Source: Ahaetulla prasina (taxonomy: Eukaryota; Chordata; Lepidosauria; Squamata; Colubridae). Taken from it: DNA of 64,000 nt. The notes beneath the pieces were generated by a model. It was given only the letters and a program-made list of their open reading frames with translations, was not told the origin of the DNA and made no database searches. This document shows, piece by piece, positions 10,820-61,779 of this stretch. Each line of letters starts with the position of its first letter. Position 1 is the first letter of the stretch. The position numbers and the translations under genes are program-made. The stretch covers positions 281,827,524-281,891,523 of the forward strand of contig NC_080540.1 in NCBI RefSeq assembly GCF_028640845.1, in the 5' to 3' direction.

Positions 10820-11925
10820 ATCAGGTCCTCACTTAACAACGTGTGCAGTCCTTGCTTAATGATGAGAACTGGGGGTTTATAGAATTGTCGTTGCTAAGCA
10901 ACGTGGTTACATGACGTTGTGATGGCAATACTGGTCCCAACTGTCGTTGTAAGCCAAAGATTACTTATATTTTGCTTTTCCTCTGCAAAGGGAATCAAAT
11001 TTGACTCCTTTCCACGTTGTTTACGAGGCTGTATCTGCTTCAGCAGAGGGAAAATCTCATCTCCGTAGCATGTTTGTAAGCTATCTGCTTTGGAGAGATC
11101 TTGGCAACAAGCTTGTCAGCAGATAAATTGGGCTGAATATTCTAGCAGTCTGACTGGATTCGTATAGTATTCTAAGCCATGGTTTATTTAATTGTGCTTT
11201 CCTGAATAAACTACACTTGGCTAAGTATACACTAAGCCATAAAAACTTCATTTATAAGCTCCTTATAATTGGGTTTACACAATATACAGAGTCCAAATGA
11301 AACAGAGTGTAATTTATAGCGGTTGCAATTGATCCATCATTGATTGGGATTACATTTCTCACTAAACCAAGATTTGCGTAACAAGTTATAATTGGCTTCA
11401 TGCAACAGATTATTACATGAAACAACAGTGTTAGTAACCACAAGTGCTGGATTAACACAAAAACCAAGTTACAAGAAACACATGATATTTACACAGTATG
11501 CCAATCCAGTCTCTGTGTAAAGAGTTAACGAGGTCAAGAGGTAGCGCTATTCTTCAGCCGTTTCTTTCCCACTGTATTGATTTATATAATTAATTTATAA
11601 TATTTTAAACTGCTGTAATCATAACCAATTCTAAGTAGTGTACATCAAAGCAAGGAACATAAAGTCAGGTGCTGCACAAATAAAATAACGAAAAAGATTA
11701 CAGGAGTAGTTGCTTGTAATCATCACAACATAAAGGCATTAATGACCAATATGGTCTTTAATGCCTTGTGAAATGCAAAGAGGATCAGAAGACAACTGTA
11801 TCTCCAGATGAGAGTTTTCTGAAAAGACCAGCTATTTATCCTGAGTGAAATCTTCATCAGGTCCTCTTGCAAAGTTTGGACCGGACGAGGAGAATCATAT
11901 TTGGCAAGAAGGTTGCTGATGAATA
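10820..11925. other. Family D fragment followed by gene-free sequence
   Basis: About 10825-10965 resembles family D (tcctcacttaacaac, ttgctaagcaacgtggttac). After that I see no gene, RNA or repeat I can name. Confidence 0.5.
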
Positions 11926-11990
11926 GAATAGAATAGAATAGAATAGAATAGAATAGAATAGAACAGAATAGAATAGAATAGAATAGAATA
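11926..11990. repeat. (GAATA)n pentanucleotide microsatellite
   Basis: About thirteen units of gaata with one interruption (gaaca). It directly abuts the 3' end of the reverse-oriented CR1 at 11993, so it grew from the CR1 tail. Confidence 0.95.
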
Positions 11991-11992
11991 GC

Positions 11993-12660
11993 AGAGTTGG
12001 AAGGGACCTTGGAGGTCTTCTAGTCCAACCCCCTGCTTAGGCAGGAGACCCTATACCTTTTCAGACAGGTGACTGTCTAGTCCCATGATGACAAACTTAT
12101 GGCACGCAGCACCCTCTCTGTGGGCACGCTAGCCGTTGCCCCAGTTCAGCTCCACTGTGCATGCATGCCTGCCTCCCACCAGCCAGCTGGTCTTCGGTTC
12201 TCTGCCGCACATTCGCAGGGGAGGGCGGGGGGCAGGTGGTGCATGGGCGTGTGTGCATATGTGGGGGCGGGGCATTTTGAGGGGGCTGTGTGTGCATGTG
12301 GGGGGGGGCAGGGCACGTGGGGGGGCCCTGCATGCGCTCATTTGTGTGAGCACTTTGGGCACTCGGTCCGGAAATGGTTAGCCATCACTGGTCCAGTCTC
12401 TTCTTAAAAACCTCCAGTGATGGAACATCCGCGATTTCTGGAGACAAGGTGTTCCATTGGTTAATTGTCCTCACTGTTAGGAAGTTTCTCCTGAATTCCA
12501 GATTGCTTCTCTCTTTGATTAGTTTCCAACTATTGTTTCTTGTCTTGCCCTCCGGAGCTTTGGAGAATAGCTTGATTCCTCCTTCTTTGTGGCAGCCCCT
12601 CAAAAGTGGAATACTGCTATCATGTCACCCCTAATTCTTCTTTTTTTTTAGACTAACCAA
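11993..12660 (-). mobile_element. CR1 LINE 3' region, interrupted by a hAT element
   Basis: The minus-strand CR1 3' end runs gagttggaagggaccttgga, gtccaaccccctgcttaggc, then after the hAT tctcttcttaaaaacctcc, gtttccaactattgtttc and gctatcatgtcacccctaat. It matches the copies at 38710-39035 and 46140-46690. The hAT at 12083-12390 divides it. Confidence 0.92.
12083..12390. mobile_element. hAT-like non-autonomous transposon (family A) inside CR1
   Basis: The ends are catgatgacaaacttatggcac and aatggttagccatcactg. The flanks GTCTAGTC (12075-12082) and GTCCAGTC (12391-12398) match at 7 of 8. Uninterrupted CR1 copies read gttgtccaatcc(c/t)ttctt here, which confirms the boundary. Confidence 0.92.
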
Positions 12661-12915
12661 ACCTAAAACTGGCACTCATTCTTCTTGAGGTTCTCCTTGC
12701 CAGATAGTTATTGTCAGTTGTCAGTTGTCCAGCGTAGGAGGGCAGGAAGAGACCCTGGTCTAACCAGCTTCATGACCGGTCTTTGCTGAATTTATCCTTC
12801 CAAAAGAAAACATGTATGGTCAGGATGGCGATCAGCTTAATTTTCCCCAAACAGTTCCACTACCTTCTGCCAGAAGAAGAAATTGAAAGCTTTCATTTCT
12901 GTTTCGGTTAACCAT
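12661..12915. other. Gene-free sequence
   Basis: Nothing recognisable apart from possible further CR1 remnants at the left. Confidence 0.4.
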
Positions 12916-13075
12916 AGTTTATTTATTTTATTTTATTTATTTATTTATTTATTTGTCATAACACCATACCTAAGCATAAGCATGAAGCAACAGTAGGACA
13001 GGAACGGTATTGTTATATCTGCACTCTATAATGTGAGAGTTGTTGCAGCAACTCACTTTCATAAATCATAGTTAA
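12916..13075 (-). mobile_element. LINE 3' tail (gggaacattaggacaggaacgg family)
   Basis: A TTTA-rich tail is followed by tgtcataacaccatacctaag, cataagcatgaagcaac and taggacaggaacggta, the family 3' end. Confidence 0.7.
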
Positions 13076-13169
13076 AATTTGCTAGAGTTAATGCAGAGCT
13101 CCTACCCAAAGCTCCATAGATAAGGCACAATTTATGTAAATTGGGCATCTCTGCACTTTCATCAAAAAC

Positions 13170-13174
13170 TCTTA

Positions 13175-13226
<52 letters not shown>
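13170..13226. repeat. (TTAC)n tetranucleotide microsatellite
   Basis: About fourteen uninterrupted ttac units followed by short TTTG units. Confidence 0.95.
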
Positions 13227-13229
13227 TTT

Positions 13230-14128
13230 GTTTGTTTGTTTTATTCATTCATTCAAAATATGCCATCTTTACAATTTAAATACTGTTCAGACTTGTCTTA
13301 CAAAATATAAAAAATAAGGGGGGCAATGGGGGGAAGCTTAATGAAGGCTGTCCAAATGAATAAACTTTACACACTGCCAATTTTATGTTGCCAAGGATTT
13401 CTTCAGATCAATTCCCATTGCTTCTGTAGAGGTGGTTTGTTTGTTTTTTGGACCTTATTGAATTGCAAATAACAACATAAGCTCTGTTTTTGCTTGTGGA
13501 AATGAGCAAACAATCTTCCTTTTTGATTCATTAATGATGAAGCTGGAGTATGTACGAAAAGCAAAGAATTTAAGCATCCTGTCCGATCGAGGGTACAACC
13601 CAGGTTTTTTTTTTGCGGGGGGGGGGGCACAATCTTGATCTGTCTCTCAAAAGTTGCAGTTTTGCAACTGCAGTTTAGACTTGCAGTTCAAGATATAGAT
13701 TGCTCCCAATATAAATGCATCTTTTTCATAGCCAAGGCTTTCCTGACGCAGGCAGATAACTCCTAGAAGCAACATGATTTTTTTTTTCTAAAATGCTATT
13801 CTCATTTGGGGCCTGTTGTATAAGATAGATAACCCATTTTTCACACATAATGAGACAGAAAATTACATTCCAGCTCCAGCCTAATTGTCTTTGTAGCATA
13901 TGCATAGAGACATTTATGCCTCTTTTAAATGCAAATTTCATCTAGATCTCTTTAAGTGATGCAAACAGAAGGGAAGTTCAGAAACAAGTGGGGGGCATCC
14001 ATCCAAAGTTAAGCATTTGCCCTAGACTGAGTGGGGGCTATTGATTCAGATAGTTCAGTACCGCCTCTGTGGAGTTGCAGCAATCACTTAGAATAAACCA
14101 GGATATTATGCGAAGCTCAGTCTATGCA
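13230..14128. other. Gene-free sequence
   Basis: No supported exon or RNA gene. A G-run (13615-13628) and short T-runs are the only simple features. Confidence 0.5.
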
Positions 14129-14695
14129 TGTTGTGTCTGTGCCCCCGCCCCCCCAGCCCAGCCTCCTGGCAGAAAGTGACTTGGAAAGTGAGAGGGAAGA
14201 GCTGGCAGGACTTATCTCTGGAGCACCGGTTTCCCTGGCTCAGCTCCAGGAGCCAGAGGCAGGCCAGGTGGAAGAGATAACGAGGCCTCTGTCCCCTGAC
14301 TCTTTCCCCCCCAGGCCACGCCTTCAGACCCAGCTGATGGCAATCAGGCCTGGCTGGACCCTAGGTTTCGTAGGCAGGAGAGGCGGGAACAACAGAAGCA
14401 GGGGTGGGGCAGGCCTAGGAAGTGCTGAGTCATGGAGCCACACCCCACAGGATATAAAGGCAGCAAGAGCTGCTGTGCCTCTTTGTAGCAGGCAAATTAA
14501 CTGCTTAACTAAGAGCTGAAGTTTGTTCCTGGGTGACTTATTGGCGTTGAGGGAGATAACAGAGACAGTTGGCAGACGCTTGCTATTTTGCTGCCAGAGC
14601 TGATAGTGCCGGCTAATTAAGCCATCGCTCCGACAGAGGCGAAGGGGGACAGAACAATATGGCTTCATATCCTGGCTTGTTCCCTGATAGTAACA
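14129..14695 (+). mobile_element. Probable LTR, family E (subfamily 3)
   Basis: It begins TGTTGTGTCTGTGCC, and the frame GTT GTG TCT is open as in other family E LTRs (LLAESDLESEREELAGL and onward). A TATAAA box lies at about 14453 (ggatataaaggcagc). It ends about ...GATAGTAACA. I see no matching 5-bp flanks, so one end may be truncated or recombined. Confidence 0.6.
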
Positions 14696-15059
14696 ATTCC
14701 CCATACTTCTGAAAGCAGGAAAGTGATAAATTTGCCTATTTGTTCAAAGAAGCTACAGATTTTTGAATGGCTTTTAAATGAATGGTGGTAAGTTGCACAT
14801 AGACAGGGAGAGAGGGGCGAATTCTGTAGCCCTCCACAAAAAAGGAGCCATGGGTGAACTCACCCCATGTCTGTGAACTTCAGTTGAAACCAGCCAGAGG
14901 TGGAAGGTTGAACTAACTAAAAGTTTGTAAGGTTAAAAATGGAACAAGTTGAAATACATTGTTAATAATTAATATGAGGGGAATTCTGAGAAACACATTC
15001 AATAAATGGAGAAAAAACCGGGGTTGTCTGGACACCATAGTGAAAAATATTGAATTGAA
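14696..15059. other. Gene-free sequence
   Basis: No gene or classified repeat seen. Confidence 0.4.
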
Positions 15060-15400
15060 AATGAATACAGCAATAGAGAGAGACAAGAAGGAGTAGAGAG
15101 ATGGAAGAAAGGGAGAGGAGAGAGAGAAAGAGAAGAAAGGGAAGAGGGGAGGAAGAAAGGGAGGGGAAATAAGAGTAGGAGAGAAGGTTAGATAGAAAAG
15201 AAGAAAGGGAAGAGGGGAGGAAGAAAGGGAGGGGAAATAAGAGTAGGAGAGAAGGTTAGATAGAAAAGAAGAAAAGAGGAGGGGGAGAAAGGAAGGGGAA
15301 GTAGAGAAGGAGTAGGAGAGGAGGGAAGAAAGTAGGAAGGATAAAAGAAGGGAGGGAGAAGAAAGAGAAAGAGAAGAAAGACTGCTGTAAAACAAAAAAG
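15060..15400. repeat. Purine-rich (GA)-type low-complexity tract with a tandem duplication
   Basis: About 340 bp are almost entirely A and G on the + strand. A ~62-bp block (gaagaaagggaagaggggag...gagaaggttagatagaaaa) occurs twice in tandem near 15132-15265. The reverse strand gives a spurious Ser/Phe/Leu frame that I do not call a gene. Confidence 0.9.
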
Positions 15401-16012
15401 ATGAAATGGAAGAAAGGCAACCCATGTTTGAACATATCAGGATAAAAACTGAATAATCTAAAAAAATAATAAAAGAGAATATATATCAGTAAAAATGGAG
15501 AAATTAGAACCTGAGGGCGAAAGAAGATGTGGTTTATATAAACAAGCATAGAAATATTAAGATATGGTTAAAAATGTGGAAAAAGAACATTTTGGCAGCA
15601 ATTGTAACTAAGTAAAATGTATTTGAATATGATAAGTGGTATAAGATATGATATAGCCAATACTCTCTTCATAAAACATGTGGGGGCGGGTGAGGGGGGG
15701 GAAATCAATAAAAATTGATTAAAAGAAAGAAAGAAAGAAACCAGGCAGAGGAAGGAGAGAACCTATAAAACAGTGCCTCCTTCCCCCTGCCACCAAAAGC
15801 CGTTTAAAAGGATACCTTGGTTGATGGTCTTGAAAACCAATGAGTGATCAAGGAACAATAGGACGGAGTTACCATCCTTATCCTAGCTCTGCCGCAGATC
15901 ATCAAGAAATCTGGGTTTTCTTTACAGCCTCTCTCCAACTCCCCAACTTTTCCCAATTTCTCTTACTGTATCACCTTTGATCCTGCTCTGTTCAGTTTGG
16001 CAAGAATTATCC
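15401..16012. other. Gene-free sequence
   Basis: A/T-rich with short G-runs (15680-15705). The start resembles LINE-like tail sequence but cannot be classified. Confidence 0.4.
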
Positions 16013-16020
16013 TGCCATGG

Positions 16021-16152
16021 CAGGGGTGTCAAACTCGCGATGACACGTCGTCACTTGGCTATTACATCTTCCCCCCCGCCTTCGCTAAACCGGGGGTGGG
16101 CGCAGCCAGCGCGTGATGCATCCGGCCCACATGCCATGAGTTCGACACCCTG
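16021..16152. mobile_element. hAT-like MITE (family C), 132 bp
   Basis: The ends CAGGGGTGTCAAACTCG and GAGTTCGACACCCTG are inverted repeats. A perfect 8-bp duplication TGCCATGG flanks it (16013-16020 and 16153-16160). Confidence 0.93.
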
Positions 16153-16321
16153 TGCCATGGGACAAATAGACTTCTGAGCTCTCCTTTGTATAATTTCTTT
16201 CAAACTTTTTGTTGAACTGTTGGAAGAAATGTCCATCTGGGTTCAATTCCAAGTGGGGAGAAAGACACTGGAAACATGGAGACTGCTTGAAAACCTGGTT
16301 TAATGGTGGAGAGGACCACAT

Positions 16322-17092
16322 CAGAGGTGGGATTCACTTACCTTCTGTTGTGGTCCGTCAGCAGCCTACGGAGCTGGCAACGGAGTCGGACAGTGATGAG
16401 GCTGAGGTGAGGCCAGGGCCATTGGGAAGTGAGGTGCGGACTCCAGAGCCTCCAGAGACTGATAGTAGTGAGGCAGAGGAACAGAAGGAGCCTGTTCCTA
16501 ATGCACGTATGAGAAGAGCTGCCAGAAGGCAAGAGCAACTCAAGCAGAGAGTAGGGCCAAGAGATGATTGGCCCCTCCCATAAGGCTTAAAACAGACCAG
16601 CACCGGCATTTCAGCTTTGCCAGAAAACAGCGTTGTAGCTGCATCTTCTGCTTCTGCTTCTGCTTCGTATACGTCTTCGTTTTTGTGGCTTCTGGACGTT
16701 TGCCAGGAAGGGCCTTTGGCAGTTTGCCTAATTGGACTAAGGTTTGTGAGATAACTGAGGAATTTGTGTTGGGAGGCATTTGTTTTACTTTGAGTTGAAT
16801 GATGCTGGGAATGAAGTAATTCCCAGCTGTTCGAATAAAGTTTGTTTTTCCACGGACTAAGTTTATTACTACCTACTTGGGCCTGGATCACAACACCTTC
16901 TCTATCGGTTTGCAAATGTGAGCGGATGGGACGTAATGTGCTTCGCTTGCACTCGCCACCTCTGCGCATGCTCATGGCCTTCCGTGCATGCTCTTTGCTT
17001 GCGCATTACGTCCGGGAGGGTGGGCGGAGCCTCGCACAGTCACCACTACCAGTTCTCCCTAACCGGACAGAACCAGGTGAATCCCACCACTG
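16322..17092. mobile_element. hAT-like non-autonomous transposon (family B) carrying a solo LTR
   Basis: The ends are cagaggtgggattcac and gtgaatcccaccactg. Flanks GACCACAT (16314-16321) and GATCACAT (17093-17100) match at 7 of 8. The LTR at 16346-16895 lies inside it, and it lies inside the family G LTR. Confidence 0.9.
16346..16895 (+). mobile_element. Solo LTR, family E (subfamily 1)
   Basis: It begins TGTTGTGGTCCGTC and ends GGATCACAACA with a perfect 5-bp duplication CCTTC (16341-16345 and 16896-16900). AATAAA is at 16834-16839. The open frame from the first bases runs to about 16581 and contains LATESDSDEAE, TPEPPETDSSEAEEQKEP and a basic tail RMRRAARRQEQLKQR, clearly homologous to the copy at 737. 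Confidence 0.93.
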
Positions 17093-17511
17093 GATCACAT
17101 GCCTTGAAGATCTTGGGTGAAGCAAAAAAAAGGGGGAAGCGATGCTGAGAGTGCCTGAGTTTCATACCCTCTCTGGGCTTTTGAATTTGAGCTTGTATTC
17201 TGATTAGTTGTCAGACTCCCATGGGACCATGCAGGGGCAACTCTGTAGGTTGTCTTGAGTCTCAAGCTTGGTTGACTCTTGCTGGGTGATGATATAATGA
17301 AAAGGCTTTGGGCAATTCCCACTATGGCTCTGCTTGAAGGCGGTAGATCTTTGTTATGTAGAATAGACTGGCTCAGACCTTAATGGCCCATTGACAAAGG
17401 TGTGGGGGCTGAGTTTCTGCCTCCCTTTTAGGGGAAACATTCTGCCCTTTTAATATTTACTAAAATTTTCATTTTTCTAGGCGAGGGGTGGGTTTTAACT
17501 TCCTACCGAAC

Positions 17512-18427
17512 TGGAAAGGATAAAAAGGATAGCTTCTTCATAGTCTCTAGTTCTCTATCTTCTTTTCCACCCAGTGAAGAAGTGGAATGCCATGGGAAGA
17601 AATAGCTTTATTTCACTACAAAAGCCAAATTAGCTAACAGTAAACAACAGCCTAACAAACCCTGCTCTCCTCTAGCACTGATGATGTGACGTAGTTTGGT
17701 AACGAAATGTCTGCAAGAAAACAGCCAACCTCAGGGAGCACCAAGGACTCTACAACTCAACCCTGAGTTCCAAATATTCCCTTCCATCCGTGCCAGTTTC
17801 TTGATTTACATAATAATGGGTTCTATGAAGCAGATGTAATATAGAAACAGCGTGGCGTGTGATAAATGACACTTATCATTAATAGTACTGTAATTCTGTT
17901 ACGTCTGTTTGGTTCAGTAGAGTGTATGAATATCAGTGGGAGCGGATAAAAAGGAGCTGGAATGCAATATAATAAGCGTCAGCATTTTGATTAATTTGCC
18001 CTGAATAGTGGAAAACCTTTAAAAAAGGGGAAGAAAAGGCTTTCTAGCTCTGGAATGACATCTTTATCATCTGCAAACTGATCTGTTCAATTACCGCAAA
18101 CGTATCGCTCTTCCTCCTAAAACAATATTAGGCTAAGTCTTTGGGGCCCGTTGCTGGCAAAACATTGCTAACAAGGAAGTTATGAAGCAACTGTTGTGCT
18201 GTTACTGAGAAAAACCCTCTGCCAGATGTGGAAAAACCCTCTGCCTCTCTTCCCACCAATAACCCACCCTCTTTCAAGCATTCCAAGCATACTGTAGTCT
18301 CTTTTTCAGTGCGAAAGGAAATGCCAAGAAAAACGAAATCAGGAATCAAGGTGTTCTTCTTTTCACCAGCGCATGCTGGGCTCAGAGCCAGGAATATGTG
18401 GGGATTTCTAAGGCCTAAAGTGGATCA
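17512..18427. other. Gene-free sequence with a short foldback remnant
   Basis: About 17670-17760 (gatgatgtgacgtagtttgg, gaaatgtctgcaagaaaac) is half of a foldback related to 37075-37235. I see no exon here. Confidence 0.5.
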
Positions 18428-18435
18428 CTTTAGAA

Positions 18436-18581
18436 CAGGGGTCTCCAACCTTGGTCCCTTTAAGACTTGTGGACTTCCACTCCCAGAGTCCCTCAGCCAG
18501 CAAAGCTTATTAAACAAACCGCTGTAGGTCATGGGAGTGGAAGTCCACAAGTCTTAAAGGGACCAAGGTTGGAGACCCCTG
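18436..18581. mobile_element. Palindromic MITE (caggggtctccaacc family)
   Basis: The ends caggggtctccaaccttggt and accaaggttggagacccctg are exact inverted repeats. A perfect 8-bp duplication CTTTAGAA flanks it (18428-18435 and 18582-18589). The arms are about 55 bp around a ~30 bp centre. Confidence 0.95.
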
Positions 18582-18785
18582 CTTTAGAACATTCCGGATG
18601 TAATGCGTGTTTCCTGCTGAATTCCGTTTGGAAAGTCTGCGCACATATTTTTGTAGTAAATCTCTCAGGTGTGGGTTGGTGGAGAGAGGGTTTTTTTTAA
18701 AAAAATGTATGCACGACTGCATCTTTGTGGATTGTTTTCTTCCTTAGTTGAGCCATTAGGAAAAACCTTTCATGCCATTGTTATA

Positions 18786-19641
18786 CAGGTAGTCCATGAC
18801 CTACAGCGGTTTGTTTAATAACTATTCAAAGTTATGACAATGCTGAAAAATGTGACATACAACTGGTCCTAGCACTTATACCTTGTCCCATCCGAGTCGC
18901 CCCAGCTAATTGGACAATTCAATACAGGAGAGAGAGAGAGGAAGAGAGAGTGAGGGAGGGAGGGAGGGAGAGAGAGTGAGGGAGAGACAGAGAGAGAGAG
19001 AAGGAGGGAGGGGGAAGAGGGGGGAAGGAAAGGGAGAGGGAGAGAGGGAGGGAGAGAAAGGGAGAGAGAGAGAGGGAGGGAGGGGGAGAGGGGGGAAGGA
19101 GAGGGAGAGAGAGGGAGGGAGGGAGAGAAAGGGAGAGAGAGGGAGGGAGGGAGAGGGAGAGAGAGTGGGGGAGAGAGATGAATTGCAGTGGTGTCTTAAA
19201 GTATCTTGCTAATTAGTGACACCTAATTTAATCTTCTCAAATTAGACTCTGTGAAGGGCATTTCTGCTTGCCCCTCTCTTGAGTTATTCTGCCTTGGATT
19301 GTCCAGCGATTAGTTGGCCATGGCAATTTGTCCTGCTGCGAGTTGACTGAGGCAGGTCGAGTTGTCCTATTTCAATTACAGTGTCCCTGTGGTCACATAA
19401 TCAAAAATTGGGAATTTTGGCACCTGGCAAGTCTTTACTATGGTTGCGGTGTCCTGGAGTCACGTGATCACTTTTTGTGACTTCCTAGCAGGCTTTTGAC
19501 AAAAAAAGTCAATGGGGAAAGTCAGATTCGCTTAATGATGATGTGGCTCACTTAAGGACCACAGCAAAAAGAGACTCACTTAATGAGTCCATCACTTACT
19601 GACAGGAGTGCCAGTCTCAGTTGTAAGTCAAGGACTACCTG
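18786..19641. mobile_element. Family D terminal-inverted-repeat element with an expanded GA tract
   Basis: The ends caggtagtccatgacc and gtcaaggactacctg are inverted, flanked by TATA on both sides (18782-18785 and 19642-19645). The interior carries gtgatcactttttgtgacttcc and ttaatgagtccatcac, typical of the family. The flanks suggest TA-type target duplication, but I cannot name the superfamily. Confidence 0.75.
18927..19175. repeat. (GA)n / GGGA-rich low-complexity tract
   Basis: Nearly uninterrupted purines (gagagagagg, ggagggaggg) inside the family D element. The + strand frame is a meaningless Glu/Arg/Gly repeat. Confidence 0.95.
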
Positions 19642-20180
19642 TATATTTGTGAGTAAAGAGTGTTGTTTACAATAGAAAAACCTACTGTTCAAGGACGGAG
19701 CTGTGTTGTATTATGACTGTGGTAGGTCTCTTTATGGCTCTAGGTCTCTTTATGGCTCCAGGCCCAGCTAGTATCAATCACTTTTGAATGAAGATAGCAG
19801 ACAGACAGAAAAAAACCAAATACTAACTTCGTGAATTGGGAAGTGTTGTGTATGATCCCATTGGTGGGAAATCCCAGCGGGAAATTCCAGCGGGAAAACA
19901 TTTGAATCCTATTGGTCTCGCAAACCCAACAGGAAGCTCCCACATCAGATACCTTAATACTTTCTTTGGAATTCCCTGGGTTGCTATATAAACCAAGGAT
20001 ACACAGCTTTTGACCTAAAACATTAGTTAAGACCCTCAGAGAAAACAATTTGCTGCTGTTTTGTGATTTTTTGTTGTTGTTGTTTTTTTGCTTTGTGACA
20101 TTGAGCAGATGCCATCAGATTTATTGATTTTAACGGGGCTTTCCTTGGCTGACAAGGAGGAAGTTAAACTTGCATCTTTG
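19642..20180. other. Gene-free stretch with an LTR-like segment
   Basis: About 19840-20045 has promoter-like features (gctatataaaccaagg, ccaatgggatc-type box in reverse) that resemble an LTR, but I cannot find both ends. Confidence 0.3.
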
Positions 20181-20189
20181 TGACCTTTC

Positions 20190-20510
20190 TTCTCCAAATC
20201 ACCTGAGGGCAGGACAAGAAGCAATGGGTGGAAACTCATCAAGGAGAGAGGCAATTTAGAACTAAGGAGATATTTCCCATCAATTAGAACAATTAATCAG
20301 TGGAACAACTTTCCTGCAGAAGTTGTGAATTCTCCAATACTGGAAGTTTTTAAGAAGATGTTGGATAACCATTTGCCTGAAGTGGTGTAGGGTGTCCTGC
20401 CTAAGCAGGGGGTTGGACTAGAAGACCTCCAAGGTCCCTTCCAACTCTGTTATTCTATTCTATTCTATTCTATTCTATTCTATTCTATTCTATTCTATTC
20501 TATTCATCGT
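20190..20510 (+). mobile_element. CR1 LINE 3' region with (ATTCT)n tail
   Basis: It runs gcaggacaagaagcaatggg, aactaaggagatatttccc, ttggataaccatttgcctga, gggttggactagaagacctc and ggtcccttccaactctgtta, then about eleven ATTCT units. This is the CR1 3' end in forward orientation. Confidence 0.92.
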
Positions 20511-20574
20511 GTTGTATAATTAAGTGTTAAATTTGTACCCTATGACTATCATTAAGAGTTATAAGTGTTGTACC

Positions 20575-20790
20575 TTGATGAAGGTATCTTTTCTTTTATG
20601 TACACTGAGAGCATATGCACCAAGACAAATTCCTTGGGTGTCCAATCACACTTGGCCAATTAAAAAAATCTATTCTATTCTATTCTATTCTATTCTATTC
20701 TATTCTATTCTATTCTATTCTATTCTATTGCATTCTATTGCATTCCATTCCATTCCATTCCATTCCATCCCATTCCATCCCATTCCATTC
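20575..20790 (+). mobile_element. LINE 3' tail with (TTCTA)n / (CATTC)n array
   Basis: The string gtacactgagagcatatgcacc, gacaaattccttgggtgtc, caatcacacttggccaat is shared with 52795-52855. It runs into about twelve TTCTA units that drift into cattc units. Confidence 0.8.
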
Positions 20791-20845
20791 TACTCTTGTT
20801 GCAAAAGCTAGCTCTCAACCAGGAGAAAAGAGATTCACTTAGACC

Positions 20846-21071
20846 GAAAAGTGCTTTTTCAAGAGGCAACTGGACTTCCTTTGTTTTTTCCCTTGAAGAC
20901 GTTTCGCTTCTCATCCAAGATGCTTCTTCAGTTCTGACTGAAAAAATTCCAGTCAGAACTGAAGACGCTTCTTGGATGAGAAGCGAAACGCCTTCAAGGA
21001 AAAAAAGCAAAGGAAGTCTAGTTGCCTCTTGAAAAAGCAACCTTCAGTCAGCCATGTCCTGGATGACTGAA
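20846..21071. repeat. Foldback element, family F, just upstream of exon 1
   Basis: The left arm gctttttcaagaggcaactgg...cgcttctcatccaagatgc pairs with the right arm gcttcttggatgagaagcg...gttgcctcttgaaaaagc. It ends 90 bp before the exon at 21161. Confidence 0.88.
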
Positions 21072-21160
21072 AATCTCCATAGATAAATGCAGTTAAAAGA
21101 ATTTCCCACCAATTTACTGCCAATAACACTCCAGGGGCTCTCTTCAATGTCTCCTCCCAG

Positions 21161-61187
<40,027 letters not shown>

Positions 61188-61779
61188 GTTTGAGACAATG
61201 CGACTGTTTTTACTCTGGTGAAAATAACCATGGCCCAAAGTACTTTGGCAAGGCAGAGAAAACCTCCTAAGGAAGATTTTAGAAGGTGGGAGGAATAGAA
61301 ACAATAATAAGATTTTAATAAGTGTTGGACTCCTTTCCCTGTAAATCTGAGCTGGGATGGTTAGTGATCAATTTTTTTTGTCTGGCGTGCCTAGAAGGAA
61401 CCGAAATGGGGAAAAAAGGCTTTGGGGGCAGGTAATGGATACTATGCTCTAAAAGCAAATTGGTTTTGTTGAAATTCCAATGAAATTTGCGGATGGGAAA
61501 CGTACAACATTATATGTAAAAAAACCCAAAAACCACGTGCTGTCTTCTGGCTGCCCCATGCAAAATATTAAAATCGTCACGTAGAAGCTGATGATATACC
61601 AAGAACTCTGCATGAGTAGATTTAACACACCACTGGAAGTATTTGTCTAACCACACTGAAATGGAGCACATGGGACTTCTTCCTGTTGGGTAGGATAGAG
61701 AAGTCAATTCAAGAAAACTTTGTGACCCCCCCACTTATTTGGTACAGAGTTACGTTTGGCGCTCAAGATTCTTTACAAC

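Larger units (their letters stand above)
16218..17507. mobile_element. Solo LTR, family G, interrupted by a hAT element
   Basis: It begins TGTTGGAAGAAATGTCCATC and ends TTTTAACTTCCTACC. The flanks are a perfect 4-bp duplication GAAC (16214-16217 and 17508-17511). A second copy at 35815-36400 has the same ends with duplication ATGG. The hAT at 16322-17092 splits this copy; without it the LTR is about 520 bp. Confidence 0.88.

Noticed and set aside
12097..12407. Cys/Gly-rich frames near 12.1-12.4 kb
   Set aside because: Same cause: non-coding body of a hAT element whose borders are fixed by target duplications.
14913..15425. 170-codon minus-strand frame rich in Ser, Leu and Phe
   Set aside because: It is the complement of a GA-rich tract; any such tract is stop-free. 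No domain and no splice context.
18910..19212. 100-codon Glu/Arg/Gly frame
   Set aside because: Simple translation of a (GA)n/(GGGA)n repeat.
1..21160. Earlier exons of the multi-PDZ gene (first PDZ, N-terminus)
   Set aside because: No frame with the right phase (ending at phase 0) plus splice signals and PDZ-like wording was found; short non-domain exons cannot be excluded by eye.
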